DNA from: Doryteuthis pealeii
Taxonomy: Eukaryota > Mollusca > Cephalopoda > Myopsida > Loliginidae
Direction: 5' to 3'
Assembly (NCBI GenBank): GCA_023376005.1
Contig: CM042181.1
Span: 722,315 to 786,314 of the forward strand
Length of the DNA: 64,000 nucleotides
Numbering within the stretch: the first letter of the stretch is position 1; the number at the start of each line of letters is the position of its first letter. The position numbers and the translations under genes were made by a program. Below the pieces are notes generated by a model. It was not told where the DNA came from, made no database searches, and was given only the letters and a program-made list of their open reading frames with translations. Positions 34,034 through 47,029 of the stretch are shown one piece after another.

Positions 34034-35864
34034 TTTCTAAAATCAACCTACCTCTCAACAGGAAAATCACTATGGCCCTCTCCAAAGATATAGCCCAAAT
34101 AATCAAGAAAAACTCTTTGGGCAACCTCGAACAGGTCCTCGAAACCCTTGAGCCCGAACAACGCACCAGCATTTTGAATACTACAAGAAAAGGCTGCACG
34201 CCCCTCTTTTTGGCTATCAAGAAAAACAAAGTTGACATTTCTTGCTATCTACTAGAACTGTCTCTGCGTCAAGGACGCAAAGAAATGTGCCAGACTTGGA
34301 AAAAGGCACGCCACCCGCTTATTGCCGCCATGGGCGCCAATAACCTATTCTTAGTCGAGCTGATCTCTTCAAATCTGTGGGACATCAACGACGATTTATA
34401 CTGCCCTTACACACCGTTGATGCTTGCTGTTTGCACTGGCAATATCAGTTACGTCAAGTTGATGATGGAGCTGGGCGCCGTCACGGATCTGACTACATGT
34501 AATGGGCGAAGTGTTCTCATGATTTCAACTTTGTGGAGTAATATTTGTCGTTTTCTCGTCATGACAACAGATGTGTATCTTGACCACCAGGATGATGATG
34601 GTGATACGGCTCTTCATATCGCTGTTATGGGGAGGTATATAGAGAGCGTCAAGATACTTGTCGGTGCTGGCGCGGATACCCAGATCCGAAATGCTGCGGG
34701 GATGACTCCCTTAATGTTGGCTGTTGTCACTATGAACATCCCAGCGATTATTTATCTCGACCAAAATGGCGGTAATTCCCAATTAGACATGATTGAGGCC
34801 ATGGAGGTCTTTAATGCGTGTTTAGTTTGCGACAAGCAGATGATTATAATAGACTGGAGTCGTACTTTGGAAATGAGGCGAGAGAGGTTTCCCAAAATTA
34901 GTTCCTCTCGACCTCTGGAGATTCTGGATTTCTCTACAGAATTTTCCACGGTGCGCGAATTAATACATCTGTTAGACAACCCCCTATGTCTTGCTTTTCA
35001 AGGGGTATTGGTTATCGAAAGGGTCCTTGGAAGGAGCAGCAGTACATATCTTCGAGTTCTTCTGCAAACGGCATTGGTTGCCAAACATCTAAACAACTTA
35101 GATAAATTTCGCCAGCTAATTGATTATATCGAAGAATTCTGCCAGAAAAACTTGTCCGTTTTTGTTTCCTCTTGTTCTTCGTGGTTCACGGTTCTGTTCA
35201 ATGAAATTGCAGATGATGCTGACCCGGATATGTTCTTTAAAAACCGGGGGTTAACGATCTTCAGGATAATAACGAAAACAACCGGAGAGACCTGTTTGTT
35301 TTTACAGGACCACTTATCTAACACACCTTATGTCGAAGACTGTCGTTACTCCCAATTAGTTGACGCCGCTCTCTACATGGCAACCCTCATCAAGAATATG
35401 AATATCCCCGAGCAATATCTGCCCCATTTTACGAATCGGTCGTGAAACTCGTAGACAAGGATCCCCGTGTCGTCAACCAGCAATCTCTGTTGCACCGTGC
35501 AATTAAGTTGTGTAAAACTGAATCCTGGGGCTCGGTGGGGCTTATCCGGTTGCTACTTGAATGTGGGGCCGAGGTTGACTCCAAGGATTTATTCCGGCGG
35601 ACCCCGCTTATGTATGCACTGAAACATATACCCAATAATCGGATCCAGGAAGTTGTATCGCTTCTTGTGGAGTACGGGTGTCATTTAGATTGCAAAGATA
35701 ATGAGGGTGTTTCTGTGATGGACTCTAAACGTTGGAAGAGTCTGCCGGTTTCGAAAAATCCCCGTAGCTTACAGTGCCACGCAGCAGAAACCATTTTAGA
35801 CTATCAAATCAACTATGAGGGAAAATCGCATAAGGTACTTGAAGAATTCCTTAATTTGCATTAG
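34034..35864 (+). CDS. Gene 2: FEM-1-like ankyrin protein, main exon with one-base frameshift
   Basis: Joined to 29723..29732. The frame is open to a TGA at 35443-35445, and the matching continuation is in the next frame from about 35427 to TAG at 35862-35864. The break lies in the T-run of cccattttacgaat, where a single T is missing compared with the paralogues. If one base is allowed there, the product would be 613 residues, and every downstream landmark falls in register with gene 3 (614). Landmarks: N-terminal ankyrin block about 45-255 (GDTALHIAV, GMTPLMLAVV), IEAMEVF at 257, LVIERVLGRS near 331, DPRVVNQQSLLHRAI at 480, BC box SLQCHAAETI at 582 and the FEM1-type ending EFLNLH. Role as for the family: receptor subunit of a CUL2-Elongin ligase. 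The otherwise clean frame suggests either a sequencing/assembly error or a very recent inactivation, and the window does have a low-quality patch at 27222. Confidence 0.85.
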
Positions 35865-35944
35865 TGCGCATTCTCTAAAAAATTAACTTTTGAGGGAAAT
35901 AACCACAGCTTTTGAATCGGCAACTGATTTAAAAAACTAGTTTA

Positions 35945-36165
35945 ATAATTTGGTTGCCCTCAGGCGGGGCTATGTATACCTTAACTGTATACCCTACAAA
36001 GGGGGTAAGAACTGTTCTAAGTGTTGTATTGGGTATGACACTGAACTGCATCTGATGGTGAGGTTTTTCTTTCAGTGGAGTATTCCTTCATTGCCATTAC
36101 TCCTAGGTCCACTCTGCCTGGAATATTAGTACCACTTAGGGTCCCATCTGTAGGTCAAATAGATC
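35945..36165 (-). repeat. Family C fragment
   Basis: Contains aactgcatctgatggtgagg, cattgccattactcctaggt and tagggtcccatctgtaggtc from the middle of family C. It begins about 80 bp after the gene 2 stop. Confidence 0.5.
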
Positions 36166-36268
36166 TGTTAAAATATTCTTATTAAGCAGGAAAACTTCAA
36201 ATAATTTAGCGGGATACCCCCATACGTGTGTCAAATCGTATCCTACGTGAATGGTCTGTGTAAATAAT

Positions 36269-36320
<52 letters not shown>

Positions 36321-36328
36321 ACAAGGGA

Positions 36329-36367
36329 TAACCTACTCGAGTTTCACCATAAGGATCTTCAGGGTTA
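36329..36367 (-). ncRNA. Hammerhead-like relic
   Basis: Minus strand: TAACC / GGTTA stem I, CTGAAGA where an active core has CTGATGA, weak stem II, GAAA, CTCGAG stem-loop III and TA before the 3' side of stem I. Same element as 46..86, here with good stem I but a mutated core, so probably inactive. Confidence 0.3.
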
Positions 36368-36839
36368 AATCCACTGAATTAATCGAGATACCGATTACTT
36401 GCAGTCGATTACTTGTGCGTGTTCATTGTGTTAAACGGTTCTAATATGTATATGTATGTGTGTGTTTTGTTTGTGTTCGAGTGTCGCTTTAGCATTTCCA
36501 TTGCATTGGCATAAGTCATTTATCCAAGAGAGCTCTGCATATCATAAACATTGTAGAAAAAAATAAGGGTCTACTATGGTTTCGATCTTAGCGATCTTGT
36601 CAGGACCTTGTTATATATATATATATATATATATATATAACGTTAAAAAGATAGTTATGATTATAATACTTCATTTACTAATGAAACTGATTTCGGCAGT
36701 AAATACCCCGTAAGAAGTTGATAAGCCGTTAAATGAATAAACGAAACGAATAATTCAGACATATTTTAAATGGCATATAAAGAATTTTTTAAGAATTGAT
36801 AAATCGCCCTAATTTCACTCCGCACAATCCTGACGTATA

Positions 36840-37435
36840 TTTCTCTATATCTATCTCTCTATCTCTCTATATCTATCTATCTCTCTATCTCTCTATATCT
36901 ATCTCTCTATCTCTCTATATCTATCTCTCTATCTCTCTATATCTCTCTATCTCTCTCTATCTCTCTATCTCTCTCTATCTCTCTATCTCTCTCTATCTCT
37001 CTATCTCTCTATATCTATCCATCTCTTTCTCTCTATCTATCTATCTATCTCTATCTATCTATCTATCTCTTTCTCTCTATCTATCTCTCTATCTCTCTAT
37101 ATCTATCTCTCTATATCTATCTCTCTATTTCTATCTATCTCTATTTCTCTCTCTATTTCTATCTATCTCTATTTCTCTCTCTATTTCTATCTATCTCTAT
37201 TTCTCTCTCTATTTCTATCTATCTCTATTTCTATCTATCTCTATTTCTCTCTCTATCTCTATCTATCTATCTCTATTTCTATCTATCTATCTATCTCTAT
37301 TTCTATCTATCTATCTATCTATCTCTATTTCTATCTATCTATCTATCTATCTCTATCTATCTATTTCTATCTATCTATCTCTATCTATCTATCTCTATCT
37401 ATCCATCTCTATATCTATCTATCTCTCTATATATA
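36840..37435. repeat. (CTAT/CTCT)n microsatellite
   Basis: About 600 bp of interleaved ctat and ctct units with few interruptions. The long open frame across it (repeating Leu-Ser-Ile-Tyr) is a by-product of the repeat and not a gene. Confidence 0.95.
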
Positions 37436-38009
37436 CATATTATATAATGAGAGAGAGAGGAAATGTCATCTGTAAGTATAATTTTTAAATTAAACTAAAA
37501 ATTTAAATACTTCATTTAGGACTGGTTTTCCAAAAGTATGAAAATTAAATCTCGTTACCCCCCACCCACGGTCCATATGAAATAACTGTTTTAATGTTAT
37601 CGAGAATCATACGGCGACGCGTATACGTAAAAAGCCATTGAGTATGTTCGAGATTATCTTATTTGTTCTGTTCTCGTACATAGATATTAAGAAGACTATA
37701 AAACTTACTCGATATATAATCTTAGCCTAATCTAGATTTATCGTATATTTCCTACTGATATTCTAGATTCCCTGACACGTGACTTGTTCATTTATTTATT
37801 TAAAATATATTTTTATTCTAAATGTAAGTAATAAAAATCTAAAGATTCAAATTTATTGTAAGGATGAAAAATCCTTTTCAGATTCTATCTTAAATTGTCA
37901 CAGCTTCTTTTACAATTTGATTGTTGAGACGTGGAATCTAATATGATTAAATAACACACTATTCCGTGTCTATAACGAAACTCCCTGTCTGGCTAGTAAC
38001 ACACACATA

Positions 38010-39520
38010 GTTCTATGCTTATTGCTAGACCCCCACCTCTGCTCAGAGTAATAGACACTGTTCTGTGTCTATTGCTAGACCCCCAGCCTTCTATCAAGGA
38101 AAAGACACAGTACTGTCTCTATTGCTAGACCCCCAGCCTTCTATCAAGGAAAAGACACAGTACTGTCTCTATTGCTAGACTCACATCCTTCTATCAAGGA
38201 ATAGACACTGTTCTGTGTCTATTGCTAGATCCCATCCTTCTATCAGAGCAATAGAAACTGTTCTATATCTATTGATAGACCCCCAGCCTTCTATCAAGGA
38301 ATAGACACAGTTCTGTGTCTATTGCTAGACTCACCTCCTTCTATCAAGGAATAGACACAGTTCTGTGTCATTTGCTAGACCCCCATACTTCTATCAAGGA
38401 ATACACTGTTCTATGTCTATTGCTAGACCCCCATCCTTCTATCAAGGAATAAACACAGTTCTATGTCTATTGCTAGACCTCCACCCTTCTATCAAGGAAT
38501 AAACACAGTTCTATGTCTATTGCTAGACCTCCATCCTTCTATCAAGGAATAGACACAGTTCTGTGTCTATTGCTAGACCTCACATCCTTCTATCAAGGAA
38601 TAGACACAGTTCTGTGTCTATTGCTAGACCTCAAATCCTTCTATCAAGGAATAGACACAGTTCTGTGTCTATTGCTAGACCCCACCCTTCAATCAGAGCA
38701 ATAGACACTGTTCTGTATTTATTGCTAGACCTCCATCCTTCTATCAAGGAATAGACACAATTCTGTGTCTATTGCTAGACCCCATCCTTCTATCAAGGAA
38801 TAAACACAGTTCTGTGTCATTTGCTAGACCCCATCCTTCTATCAAGGAATAAACACAGTTCTGTGTCTATTGCTAGACCTCCATCCTCTATCAAGGAATA
38901 AACACAGTTCTGTGTCTATTGCTAGACCTCCATCCTTCTATCAAGGAATAAACACAGTTCTGTGTCTATTGCTAGACCTCCATCCTTCTATCAAGGAATA
39001 AACACAGTTCTGTGTCTATTGCTAGACCTCCATCCTTCTATCAAGGAATAGACACGGTTCTGTGTCTATTGCTAGACCTCCATCCTTCTATCAAGGAATA
39101 GACACGGTTCTGTGTCTATTGCTAGACCTCCATCTTCGAATAGACACGGTTCTGTGTCTATTGCTAGACCTCCATCCTTCGACGGTTCTGTGTCTATTGC
39201 TAGACCTCCATCCTTCGATCATAGCAATAGACACGGTTCTGTGTCTATTGCTAGACCTCCATCCTTCGATCATAGCAATAGACACGGTTCTGTATTTATT
39301 GCTAGAACATTATCCTTCTATCAAGGAATAGACACTATTCCCCGTCTATTGCTAGACACCAACCCTTCTATCAAGGAATAAACACTGTTCTGTGTCTATT
39401 GCTAAACCCCCACCCTTCTATCAGAGCAATAGACACTGTTCTATTTCTATTGTTAGATCCCCATCCTTCTATCAAAGAATAGATACTGTTCTCTGTCTGC
39501 TGCCGATCCACCAAAGTTCT
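38010..39520 (+). repeat. 50-bp palindromic minisatellite
   Basis: Around 29 copies of a 50-bp unit with ctattgctagacc, ccttctatcaagga and aatagacacagttctgtgtc-tatt. The last block is an 11-nt perfect inverted repeat around TT, so each unit can form a hairpin. Units at 39130-39240 are shortened, and some read agagcaatag or gatcatagcaatag instead of aaggaatag, showing subfamilies spreading locally. Confidence 0.9.
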
Positions 39521-39829
39521 AAGCAGTTTAATGTGGGCAAATAAATAAAAGCTACAAATGTTGTTTTTTTTCTATTTATTATCTTTCTAATTTAATGGGT
39601 TACGAAAAATGGGTTGGCATTTTGTATTTATTATATAAAACATTTTGGAATGGGTAATATTAAGATTAGAAATGGTTGTCATGGAGACATCTAAAACTTT
39701 TTAGATATCAATGGTTTGGCATATAACTCAAAAGACATGAATAGTTAACTTTTCGATTTGAATTGTTTCTCCACATTCTTTATACTTGAGCATTTTTGCA
39801 TGGGTTGGCCATTCTATGTTTGCCAAATC

Positions 39830-40035
39830 GCATTTGTCATTTGCCTTATGGCAAACACCCAATATTTTTATGGTATGTGCTAGAATGCAGTGTCTGAGGG
39901 TCTTAGTGTTCTGGGTATGACGTTAAACTCCATCTAATGGTAAAGTTCCAATTCTGGAGCACTGGGGAATTCGGAGTCCCCTTTCATCGCCATTACTCCC
40001 AGGTCCACCCTGACCCGAAAACGGTAGTATATGTT
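39830..40035 (-). repeat. Family C fragment
   Basis: Middle part only: tgccttatggcaaacaccca, cttagtgttctgggtatgac and catcgccattactcccaggt. Confidence 0.5.
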
Positions 40036-40249
40036 TGGGTAAATACAAGAATTAGGAGTCATTTTATGAATTATTTGACTTGTAATCTATGGAATGAATC
40101 TTCTTTTTTCTAATTCTAACCACATTGCTATAATTATTGTTGTATTGTTTTAATGGCCGAAGAATGTATCCACTCGAAAAGAAACAAAATAGACGAAGAA
40201 AAACTAGTCAAAATATTTATAACTGTTTAGCCTGTAGGGGTTAATTTCG

Positions 40250-41190
40250 CATTTGCCTGAGGAGTTGTCTGCTCGCTTAATGTCGCTGGTTCCTGCTAGG
40301 GGCCACTTGTATTTAAGCGGCTGATTCGAATTTCCCTTCCTCTTTCCTCGGTACGAGACTACATGTGTTAGACAATTGTCATTCCCTTCTCGTTGGGGTT
40401 TTGGCCCTCAACGCCGGCTACTGGTCACTGTAAGTTATTTATACAGCATGGGCTATTCTTAGTCTCATGTCTGTACCTTTATATTATGTGTACTTTTATA
40501 TTATCTTGTCAGTGACTTTTATGTATGTATGTTTATGTACACTATCATATCTTCCATTGTTTATGTATCTTGTTTATTCATGTGCTGTATTATATAAAAT
40601 GTTTTGTCCCTCAACCCTTGTCGGAGTTGAATGTTCTTTAAGTATTCACTTTGAATCTTACAAGCCAAATAAAACACACGCACACACGCCCACACACCCG
40701 CATAACGATTTGTCTGTAACAGAAACTACGTCACTGTTTACGTCCCAATATTGAAACTCTACAATACATATGTTGGATTGTCTTCCCATGGATGTGGAAG
40801 AGTTATCTTCCCTCTGGGTTCCCGGTTTGACCACCAGGGGTCTGTGGTATTTAAGCACCTGTTTCAAACTCTCTCCTCCCTCTTGCTTCTCTGGACGTGA
40901 CTACAATGGGTTAGACATTTATGTCTACATCTTTTCGTGTGGGGGCTTCGGGCCCCCATTACAGCCACTAGTAAATGACCTTAGTCTATGGACTCTCCAT
41001 AACTAAACATATCTTCTAGGTAACTCTTATGTATCTTGTGTACGTATACTATCCACTATGTATCTTGTTTCATGTATATGTACTTCATGTCCTAAATGTC
41101 TCCCCATGTCCTTTTAAAATTTAAAATCCATATTGTTATGTTCCACACTCTGTCGGAGTTGTTTGTTTCAACCACTTATCTATTATTATA
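40250..41190 (+). mobile_element. Pair of LTR-like direct repeats
   Basis: About 40250-40680 and 40775-41190 share the order: gtatttaag TATA-like box, pyrimidine-rich ctctcctccctc, gactacaatgggttagac, a ggccc/cggcc stem, tatgtatcttgtttat and tgtcggagttg near the end. About 430 bp each, diverged, and separated by only about 100 bp, so they are more likely two solo LTRs than one element. AATAAA follows the first at about 40668. Confidence 0.4.
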
Positions 41191-42149
41191 CTAAAGCTGA
41201 GATTATCAACTTTCTTTTCCTAAAGGATTTTCTCTTTTATGTTATGGACACAATATTTATACTTAGATATTCTTTGGTTTTAGGACTACTCATTGTTTTA
41301 AAAAAATCAGTTTAATTGGTTTTAATTAGCCGTAATTAGCAATTAAGTCAACAACAACCAATCCCTGTCTTATATTATATACGATTCTCTTCCTTCCCTG
41401 TATATAGCTAATGTGAGTGGGAGAGTTAACGGGAGTAGTCGAGTTAACCGGAGTAGGAGGACCCACAGTCTGTAATGGTTTTATTACTAAAAATCAGCCC
41501 TCAAACCCCTCTTAGCACCTCCTACCTCTAGGTAAATTCGCCCCTCCCTTTCTCCAGACCACAGAAATTTTGGTTTGTTTTAATAAAACAAAACAAAAGT
41601 ATCTTTTTACGGCATGATTTCAATTTTAGTTGACCGTAAATTTTACGAAATTGAAATCCTGCTTTAAAATAGATTTTTTTTAATTACTTTAATTATTAAT
41701 TTATAGAGTCTGGTTTAATATGATTAATAAACTTACTTTAAAAAATATTTCATGTTGGGTAAACGTTCTAAATATATCATAAATAATGTGTAATATTATT
41801 TTGCTTTTTTACTGATGTTCATTATGTTACTACTTTTCGACTTAGACTAAAATTTGACCTTGAATAATCAATTTAATAAATTTTAGTTCGTTTTTAAAAA
41901 TGAAAAGCAGATGATATTTTGGCAGATCCTACTCTTTTCACTAATCCTCTAGCGAGAGCTTAATGGGTGACCCAACGGGTCACGTTTTGTCTAGTAATAT
42001 ATATATATAACTTTGAAACTTACACGTAGAATAAAGTGTCATCAGTTTAAAAAAAAAAGTATTTTTACTCTAGTCCTTTTTTTCAGTAACGTGAGGTTAA
42101 CTAAAATGTTTACAAATAAATAAAATGTTGTGTCAAATATTCAAAATAA

Positions 42150-42789
42150 TCTTATTATAATGGAGATTGTGGGTTTTTCTGTCTGTAACCGAAACTATAT
42201 TACTATACAATTCAAAATTCCTTTGTTATTTACATCACAATCTCCATGATTTTATTTTTCATTTAAACCTCAATTATTAGTAAGATTGTTTTACATCATT
42301 AAGACTGTTAATAATATCTACATACTAATAACATGCAATTGTATTTATATATACAACAAAAAAGCGGTTTACAATGTGAACGGGAAGGTTAATTTGCATA
42401 TTCATATTAAAAATGTGATTTTAATAAATATATGCTTAGTATTATTGATTTCTAATTGTTTGGTATTATCTTATTGAATATGAGCAAAAATCTCGGGGAT
42501 AAATCTTAAAAGAAATCCGTTAACAAGAAGAAATAACTAATATTATTCTTTACTTCCTATTCTAAATAAATAGTTAAATTAGGAAAATTTACCACTGAAA
42601 GACGGGAGTAATGGAAAATGATGGAAGAGTTAATTTCAAAGTTGTTCTATTTTCCGATTATACCCCCTCTGTTCCAAATATTTTTATCTGAATTCTTATT
42701 CAGTTTCATTAGCATTTCTAATTTAACATGATATTTTTATTATATAAAAACTTAGATACTTGCACCCGGAGGGTGCATATATTTGCTAG
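42150..42789 (+). mobile_element. Non-autonomous Helitron (copy 9)
   Basis: Complete in plus orientation: A|TC-ttattataatggag at 42150, hairpin gcacccggagggtgc, 9 nt, CTAG|T at 42786-42789. The opposite orientation from copies 1-8 makes the terminal rules easy to read. Confidence 0.88.
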
Positions 42790-43510
42790 TTATCAATAAT
42801 TAACAGATGCACGCAAGATTTTATTTTAGGTGAATAATCTAATAAATATATAATACCGGACATGTATTTACTAAAGCTTAACAAAAAAAAATGTACCGTT
42901 TAATGTTTCTTAGTAAATTTTCGAATATATATAATACAGGGTTGTTCTTTATTTTACATATTAAGGATTTTGACAATAAATTAAATATTCATTAATAAAC
43001 ATATCCGCGCAAATTACTATCAAGCAAGAAACCTGAAAGACATCTTTAATAATACAAACCCTGAAAACATTTTAAATTTTATAAACAAAAAAACCCCAAC
43101 CTTTTCAACAAAATATAACAGAACATAACCAATTATCTCCATAGAACCACTACTTTAAAGTCTGAAATCCAAAATAACCTTTTTGGCATTAAATGACCCA
43201 CAAGGTTGATATGCCGTTAAACAAAACTCAAACTTAAACTCAAACTCAATAAACAGTTTTTAAATAAACAGTAATTGTTCATTAAACCCGATTTTCTTAA
43301 AACCATATGCAAATTAACTACACCATATATTATGTAGACATTTATTTCTAAGTGATATATATGACACATTGCAAGATAAAGACTGTGGTTAATAAGATTT
43401 ATTGTGTATTAATGATTTTGACTATAAAATTGTTAAACTTAGGTTCCTGAAGGTATTGGGGCGTAGTTTCGGTTACGGACAGAGACACCGAATCTCCATT
43501 ATAGTAAGAT

Positions 43511-44250
43511 AATTCGAAACACGGTGTCTGTGGATGAATATATCACGTCTCCTCAGTGTGATTAGACTTAGAAGGCTACCTCCAGTCGTGATCGAAACCC
43601 GACAAAATTTTCATCAGTCAGGGCCATTAACAAACCTACAAGCATTAGAGAGAATGGTAATTTATGCGGAAGTGCGTCCCGGTCTCCTGCCTCAGAAATT
43701 GCAACCCGGTGACTATTAAAATAACGTCCCCAGCTATGTCGTCTCCATTTGTTCATATCTATCTATATTATTTTGTTTGTTTATCTATCTATCTCATTTT
43801 CTTCCAAACTATATATCCATCATCATATCTAAACAAGAATTACGACAAATTTCGATAAATAAACTAGAATTACGACAAAAAAGAGAAGCTCCCCCTCTAA
43901 AATACATTTAACGCCCTAAGTTGGTTGTTTTCTTTCAACTAACACCGCCGAGACGACATAGCTGGGGACGTTATTTTGATAGTCACCGGGTAGCAATTTA
44001 TGAGGCCGGAGACCGGGGCGCACTTCCTCATAAATTACCAAGAGAATTTTAACTGATAAATATTTACATAGGTATATATGCTAAGGTCGCCAGAGAGTTT
44101 ACATCCATTTTATAGGAGAGTATTGCCATTTAAGCGTAAACAGCGGCCGTAAGCTAATATCCCTATAGAGAGCTCAACCAGGATTGGAACTTCACCGCAA
44201 CTTGCTGTTTGATGTCATTCCCAGGACACTGCAAGAATTGGAAATTTGAA
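43511..44250. repeat. Fold-back repeat with family H flank
   Basis: An inverted pair about 43640-43750 and 43948-44040 (gataactatt / aacgtccccagctatgtcgt against gacgacatagctggggacgt) encloses about 200 bp. The flank near 44100-44250 (gccatttaagcgtaaacagc, ggccgtaagcta, agctcaaccaggattggaac) recurs at 46835-46970. The left flank resembles 23031-23330. Class unknown. Confidence 0.55.
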
Positions 44251-44404
44251 GAATGTTAAGACCTAATGAAAATAATTGTTCCCCCTTGATCAGTAGGGGA
44301 TTGGGTTTGGTACCGAGTGGAAACACGTAAACAGGACGGTTGAGCTAATTAAGTCGTTTTAAGGGCAGAAGCATTCTCTATCCTGTGTTAAATAAAACTA
44401 CATA

Positions 44405-44550
44405 AAATTTATAAAATACATACATACATACATACATAATCGTCACATACAATACATACTCATACAATCTGGATATCGTTAGAATATTGTCACATATATA
44501 CATGCATGCATACATACATACACTCTGGATATCATTGCTATATCGTCACA

Positions 44551-44582
<32 letters not shown>

Positions 44583-45640
44583 CAATCTTGTATATCATTG
44601 CGATATCGTTATATACTTACATACATACATACATACATACGTATACAATCTGGATATCATAGCGATATCTTCACATACATACATACATACGTATACAATC
44701 TGGATATCATAGCGATATCTTCACATACATACATACATACGTATACAATCTGGATATCATAGCGACATCTTCACATACATACATACATACGTATACAATC
44801 TGGATATCATAGCGACATCTTCACATACATACATACATACGTATACAATCTGGATATCATAGCGACATCTTCACATACATACATACATACGTATACAATC
44901 TGGATATCATAGCGGCATCTTCACATACATACATACATACGTATACAATGGATATCATAGCGATATCTTCACATACATACATACATACGTATACAATCTG
45001 GATATCATAGCGATATCTTCACATACATACATACATACGTATACAATCTGGATATCATAGCGATATCTTCACATACATACATACATACGTATACAATCTG
45101 GATATCATAGCGATATCTTCACATACATACATACATACGTATACAATCTGGATATCATAGCGATATCTTCACATACATACATACATACGTATACAATCTG
45201 GATATCATAGCGATATCTTCACATACATACATACATACGTATATCATAGCGATATCTTACATATACATACATACATACATACATAGTCGTCACATACAAT
45301 ACATACACATATAATCTGGATATCGTTCAATATTGTCACATGTATACATACATACATTCACTCTGGATATCATTGCTATATCGTCACATACATACATACA
45401 TACATACATATACAATCTAGATATCATTCCTATATTTTCACATACATACATATACAATCTTGGACATCATGGCATACATACATACATACATACATACATC
45501 ACATACAATACATACACATACAATCTGAATATCGTTACAATATTGTCACATACATACATACACTCTGGATATCATTGCTTTATCGTCACATACATACACA
45601 CATACATACATACATATACAATCTTAGATATCATTGCTAT
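44405..45640 (+). repeat. (ACAT)n array with embedded 50-bp minisatellite
   Basis: Outer parts are imperfect (ACAT)n with ctggatatcattgctatatc spacers. From about 44641 to 45240 a homogeneous 50-bp unit (ctggatatcatagcg, atatcttcacatacat, acatacgtatacaat) repeats about 12 times, some copies with gacatc in place of gatatc. Open frames here are translations of the repeat. Confidence 0.9.
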
Positions 45641-45718
45641 TGTATGTTATAAATAAAATGTTAATTTTAAAACAATCTGCTCTTGCATTATCATTCAGTC
45701 TTCTGTATTTTATCTGTA

Positions 45719-46349
45719 CTAGCAAATATATGCACCCTCCATAGGGTGCAAGTATTTAAGTTTTAATGTAATAAAATATTGTATTAAATTAGAAAGGCTA
45801 AGGAAACTAAATAAGAATACAGATAAAAAGATTTGAAACAGAGGGAGTATAATAAAAAATGGAACAACTAAAACTTACTCTTCCATCACTCTCGCCTTTC
45901 ATTGTTATTTTTTCTAATTTAAGTATTTAGTTATAAGAGGAAGTAAAGAATAAAATGACAGTTATTTTATCTTGTTAATGGATTTCATTTAAGAATCATT
46001 GAAGAGATTTTTGCTTATATTCATTAAAATAAAACCAAACAGTTAGAAATCAATAATACTAAGCACATATTTATTAAATTCGATGTTTTAATATTAATAT
46101 GCAAATTAGCCTTCCCGTTCACACTGTAAACCGCTATTTTGTTGTATATATAAATACAATTGCATGTTGTCAGTATAAAGACATAGTTAACAGTATTAAT
46201 AATGTAAGACAATTTTATTAATAATTGTGGTTTAGATAAAAAATAAAATCATGGAGAATGTGATGTCAATAATTAAGAGAATTGTGACTTGAGTAGTAAT
46301 AGAGTTTCGGTTACAGACAGAAAAACACACAATCTCCATTATAATAAGA
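45719..46349 (-). mobile_element. Non-autonomous Helitron (copy 10)
   Basis: CTAG 45719, TC 46349, host A and T flanks. The hairpin loop has a 3-nt addition (gcaccctccatagggtgc), which still pairs. It sits immediately downstream of the (ACAT)n array. Confidence 0.85.
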
Positions 46350-46372
46350 TGTAAATGTAAAAGTAAAGTCAT

Positions 46373-46616
46373 CGGGGCGGCCTGAAGTCGGTATAAGCCA
46401 ATCAGCGAGGGAGTCTATCCCCTTTTCAATAGCGCTAGACCAAGGAGATTGTTTTGGCGTCTGAGGTGGAGTGCCACACCTACCATCAGCTCCTTACTTT
46501 ACCGCACAGATCCCTGTGCTACTCATACGCTGAGTTGGCGTGGATCGGTATCGAACTAGGAACCTTGTCGTTTCTAGCCGAACGCTCTACCGACTGAGCT
46601 AACCCGAGTCTGTTGA
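46373..46616 (-). mobile_element. tRNA-derived SINE-1 (near full length)
   Basis: Minus strand from gggttagctcagtcggtaga-gcg (A box) through ttcctagttcgatacc (B-box-like) and gagtagcacagggatctgtg to the tail ending gcttataccgacttcaggcc. About 240 bp, the best copy in the window. Confidence 0.7.
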
Positions 46617-46699
46617 ACATATTTGAGTTCTAAAAAAATATATTGAAAATAATTAGAGTTAAAAAAAATGAATACTTATTAAAAATGAATAAAACAAAA

Positions 46700-46755
46700 G
46701 GTTTTCGGCGTAAAATAGCCCAATAAGGTTTGACATGCCATAAAATCCAACCAAC
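46700..46755 (+). repeat. Family C-type tail
   Basis: ttcggcgtaaaatagcccaa, then taaggtttgacatgccataa and aatccaacc. The same tail occurs near 23345, 29130, 36680, 43180 and 47735 without family C bodies, suggesting several elements share one 3' end. Confidence 0.45.
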
Positions 46756-47029
46756 AAAATGCAGTTTAACGTCATACCGAGGACTCTGGAAAAAAAAAGA
46801 AAATTTGAAGAAGAGAGCTCACATCTGTTTTATCGGAGGGTTTTGACATTTAAGCGTAAACGGCGGCCGTAAGCTAAGACCCCCCCTAGAGAGCTCAACC
46901 AGGATTGGAACTTCACTGCCAGCTGCAATTTGATGTCATACCCAGGACACTTGAAAATTAGAAGAAGCTCTAAAAATTTGAGTTCTAAAAAAGCTGTTTA
47001 AAATAATTTCATTTCTCTGAATGTTTGAG

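Noticed and set aside
35427..35445. Programmed frameshift in gene 2
   Set aside because: No slippery heptamer or downstream structure is evident, and paralogues have no frame change here. A missing base is simpler.
36796..37488. 230-codon open frame
   Set aside because: Translation of the (CTAT/CTCT)n microsatellite. No non-repeat composition.
38513..39381. Several open frames of 60-90 codons on both strands
   Set aside because: The 50-bp minisatellite read in different frames. The repeats shift frame between units.
38010..39520. CRISPR array
   Set aside because: Regular 50-bp spacing but no unique spacers. The whole unit is repeated, and the DNA is eukaryotic.
44487..45656. Tyr/His/Thr-rich open frames
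   Set aside because: Translation of (ACAT)n and its 50-bp derivative.
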